Positions 62,833 through 64,000 of a stretch of 64,000 nucleotides of DNA are shown piece by piece. Under the pieces are notes generated by a model that was given only the letters and a program-made list of their open reading frames with translations, did no database searches and was not told the DNA's origin. Source of the DNA: Nocardia nova SH22a (GTDB lineage: Bacteria; Actinomycetota; Actinomycetes; Mycobacteriales; Mycobacteriaceae). The translations under genes were made by a program, and so were the position numbers. The stretch's first letter is position 1. Every line of letters starts with the position of its first letter. The DNA lies in assembly GCF_000523235.1 (NCBI RefSeq), contig NZ_CP006850.1, positions 744,001 to 808,000 of the forward strand, in the 5' to 3' direction.

Positions 62833-64000
62833 CGCGCACCTCCCAGCGCGTCGCCGGGCTGGTGGCGCCGATCGGGCGCCGGGGCGGGATCGACGGCGGT
62901 CATGGTCTCCAGGATCTGCCCCGACCGCAGGTGGACCGTGCGGTCGCAGACATTTTCCATATCGGCCACATCGTGTGAGATGACGATCAGCGTCAGGCCC
63001 GAATCACGCAGCCGGGCAAGTAGTTCCACCACCTCGGCGCGGCCCTGCGGGTCGAGTCCGGCGAGCGGTTCGTCCAGCACCACCACCTGCGGGCGGCTGG
63101 CGACGATCGCGGCGAGGACCACCCGTTTGGCCTGTCCGCCGGACAACTCCTCGATCGAACGCGAGGCCATCGCCCGGTCCAGGCCCACCGCGTCGAGCGC
63201 GCGGCCCACCGCCCCGGAACCGGTGCCGTGCCCGCCCCAGTCCTCGATCTCCGCGCCCACGGTCTGGCGCTGCAACTGCAGCCGGGAATGCTGGAAGGCC
63301 AGCTCCACCGAGCCGATGCGTTTGTGGACCGGCCGCGCGCCGGAGTGATCGCGCAACCGGCAACTGCCCGAGGTCGGCACCACCAGCCCGGCCATGATCC
63401 AGGCCAGTGTGGATTTACCGGATCCGTTTCCGCCGACGACCAGCAGGGTTTCGCCCCGGTACACGGTGAGGTCCACGCCGCCGAGCGCCGATTCGGCCCA
63501 CGGGGTCCCGCGGTTGTAGATGTGCCGGACGCCGTGCAGTTCCAGCAGCGGCTCGCCGATCGGCCGCCGCCGCAGGCTGTGGGCCGGGCGCGGCCAGCTC
63601 GGCAGGCTGTCGACCTGACGGCCCCCGGACAGATGGATGACCCGGTCCGCGGCGGCGGCATCCGCCTCGTGATGGGTGACCAGCACGACGGCCATCCGGT
63701 GCCGGGCGGGAAGTCCGGACAGCAGCGCCACCAGATCGCGGCGACCGTCGGGATCGATCATCGAGGTGGCCTCGTCGGCGACCAGCAGCGCGGGATTGCG
63801 GGCCAGCGCCGCTGCGACTGCCAGGCGCTGCTGTTGACCACCGGACAGCGTCGTCGTCTCCGCACCGCCGAGGCTGCCGAGTCCGACCTCGCACAGCAGG
63901 GCCTCGACATCGACCGCTCGCGCCTCCTCGGGCGCCAGCCCCCACACCACATCGTCGGCGACGAGGACGCCGAGCGTCTGACTCTCCGGGCGTTGCAGCA
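62829..64000 (-). CDS. ECF transporter ATPase, fused A-A' (5' part outside window)
   Basis: Two ABC ATPase modules in one chain, cut by the window edge (start beyond 64000). The first module shows its Q-loop PESQTLGVLVADDVVWGLAP, signature LSGGQQQRLAVAAALA and Walker B LLVADEATS. The second is complete: Walker A VVGGNGSGKSTLAWIMAG, Q-loop VELAFQHSRLQLQ, signature ELSGGQAKRVVLA, Walker B VVVLDEPLAG and the switch His in VISHDVADM. The layout matches Rv2326c-type fused EcfA proteins. It is coupled to ecfT. Confidence 0.95.
   Translation of the reverse strand, partial: LQRPESQTLGVLVADDVVWGLAPEEARAVDVEALLCEVGLGSLGGAETTTLSGGQQQRLAVAAALARNPALLVADEATSMIDPDGRRDLVALLSGLPARHRMAVVLVTHHEADAAAADRVIHLSGGRQVDSLPSWPRPAHSLRRRPIGEPLLELHGVRHIYNRGTPWAESALGGVDLTVYRGETLLVVGGNGSGKSTLAWIMAGLVVPTSGSCRLRDHSGARPVHKRIGSVELAFQHSRLQLQRQTVGAEIEDWGGHGTGSGAVGRALDAVGLDRAMASRSIEELSGGQAKRVVLAAIVASRPQVVVLDEPLAGLDPQGRAEVVELLARLRDSGLTLIVISHDVADMENVCDRTVHLRSGQILETMTAVDPAPAPDRRHQPGDALGGAR

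Overview
The window is a high-GC chromosomal segment from a mycolic-acid actinomycete of the Nocardia/Rhodococcus/Mycobacterium group, most likely Nocardia or a close relative. From memory of the Mycobacterium tuberculosis gene set, many genes match the Rv0858c-Rv0909 interval in product and roughly in order: dapC, XPB helicase, Rv0862c-like protein, rpfA, cspB, Rv0875c/Rv0876c, DUF2530, MarR, gltA2, citA, serC, the Rv0883c (SepH) gene, Rv0881/Rv0882, prrAB, accD3, echA6, Rv0906-like and Rv0909-like. Others fit a related but separate lineage: a class I DAHP synthase, a four-gene conservon, a nocardial sacsin-like ATPase and many small secreted or membrane proteins. I see no rRNA, tRNA, CRISPR array, transposase or phage gene. 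Most of the window is conserved core chromosome with a few lineage-specific inserts.

Layout. 1-3.5 kb: 3' end of a class I DAHP synthase, dapC, a small Trp/Gly-repeat protein and an ECF41 (SigJ-like) sigma factor. 3.5-12.4 kb: acetyltransferase, XPB helicase, DUF3239-like membrane protein, secreted M1 metallopeptidase, coiled-coil protein, a 32-codon small ORF, an LppU-like lipoprotein and the helicase-associated Rv0862c-type protein. 12.4-17.7 kb: rpfA behind a ydaO-type c-di-AMP riboswitch and a perfect CRP/GlxR box, then cspB, a DUF2771/MFS pair with overlapping ends, and a glutaminyl cyclase lipoprotein. 17.7-25.3 kb: DUF3027 protein, sacsin-like ATPase (probable CTG start), TetR, DUF2530, MarR, YccF with a decayed second copy, and Eis. 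25.7-37 kb: a short nSTAND NTPase, two citrate synthases (gltA, citA) flanking an exporter and pdxH, a polysaccharide deacetylase, serC and sepH. 37-45.6 kb: DUF6928-like protein, an rRNA methyltransferase pair, FKBP, a truncated YhgE/Pip-type protein, PrrAB, a hemophore-like protein and prpE. 45.9-51 kb: conservon cvnABCD, whose kinase has a long LPQR-repeat tail. 51-64 kb: accD3, Uma2 nuclease, aldo-keto reductase, flavin monooxygenase, echA6 with an MBL hydrolase, an orphan antitoxin, LigD, a glycine-zipper secreted protein and an ECF transporter cut by the window edge.

How the genes fit together. Central carbon and amino-acid metabolism is prominent: DAHP synthase, DapC, SerC, two citrate synthases, PdxH (which makes the PLP used by DapC and SerC), PrpE and AccD3. 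Cell-envelope and resuscitation functions (RpfA, deacetylase, lipoproteins, M1 peptidase) are interleaved with regulators (ECF41 sigma, PrrAB, conservon, MarR, TetR). DNA repair is represented by XPB and LigD. Several gene pairs overlap by 1-4 nt and are probably translationally coupled. Several genes start 6-8 nt after a TANNNT hexamer with no Shine-Dalgarno sequence, suggesting leaderless mRNAs. Convergent genes are usually separated by long perfect hairpins without U tracts.

The least ordinary items are the double cyclic-nucleotide control signature at rpfA, the effector-less nSTAND protein, the LPQR-repeat kinase tail, the YccF remnant, the YhgE-like protein lacking its membrane domain, an operator-like palindrome inside the pdxH promoter, and two very small ORFs with their own ribosome-binding sites. 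I did not find a convincing wholly new multi-gene system.
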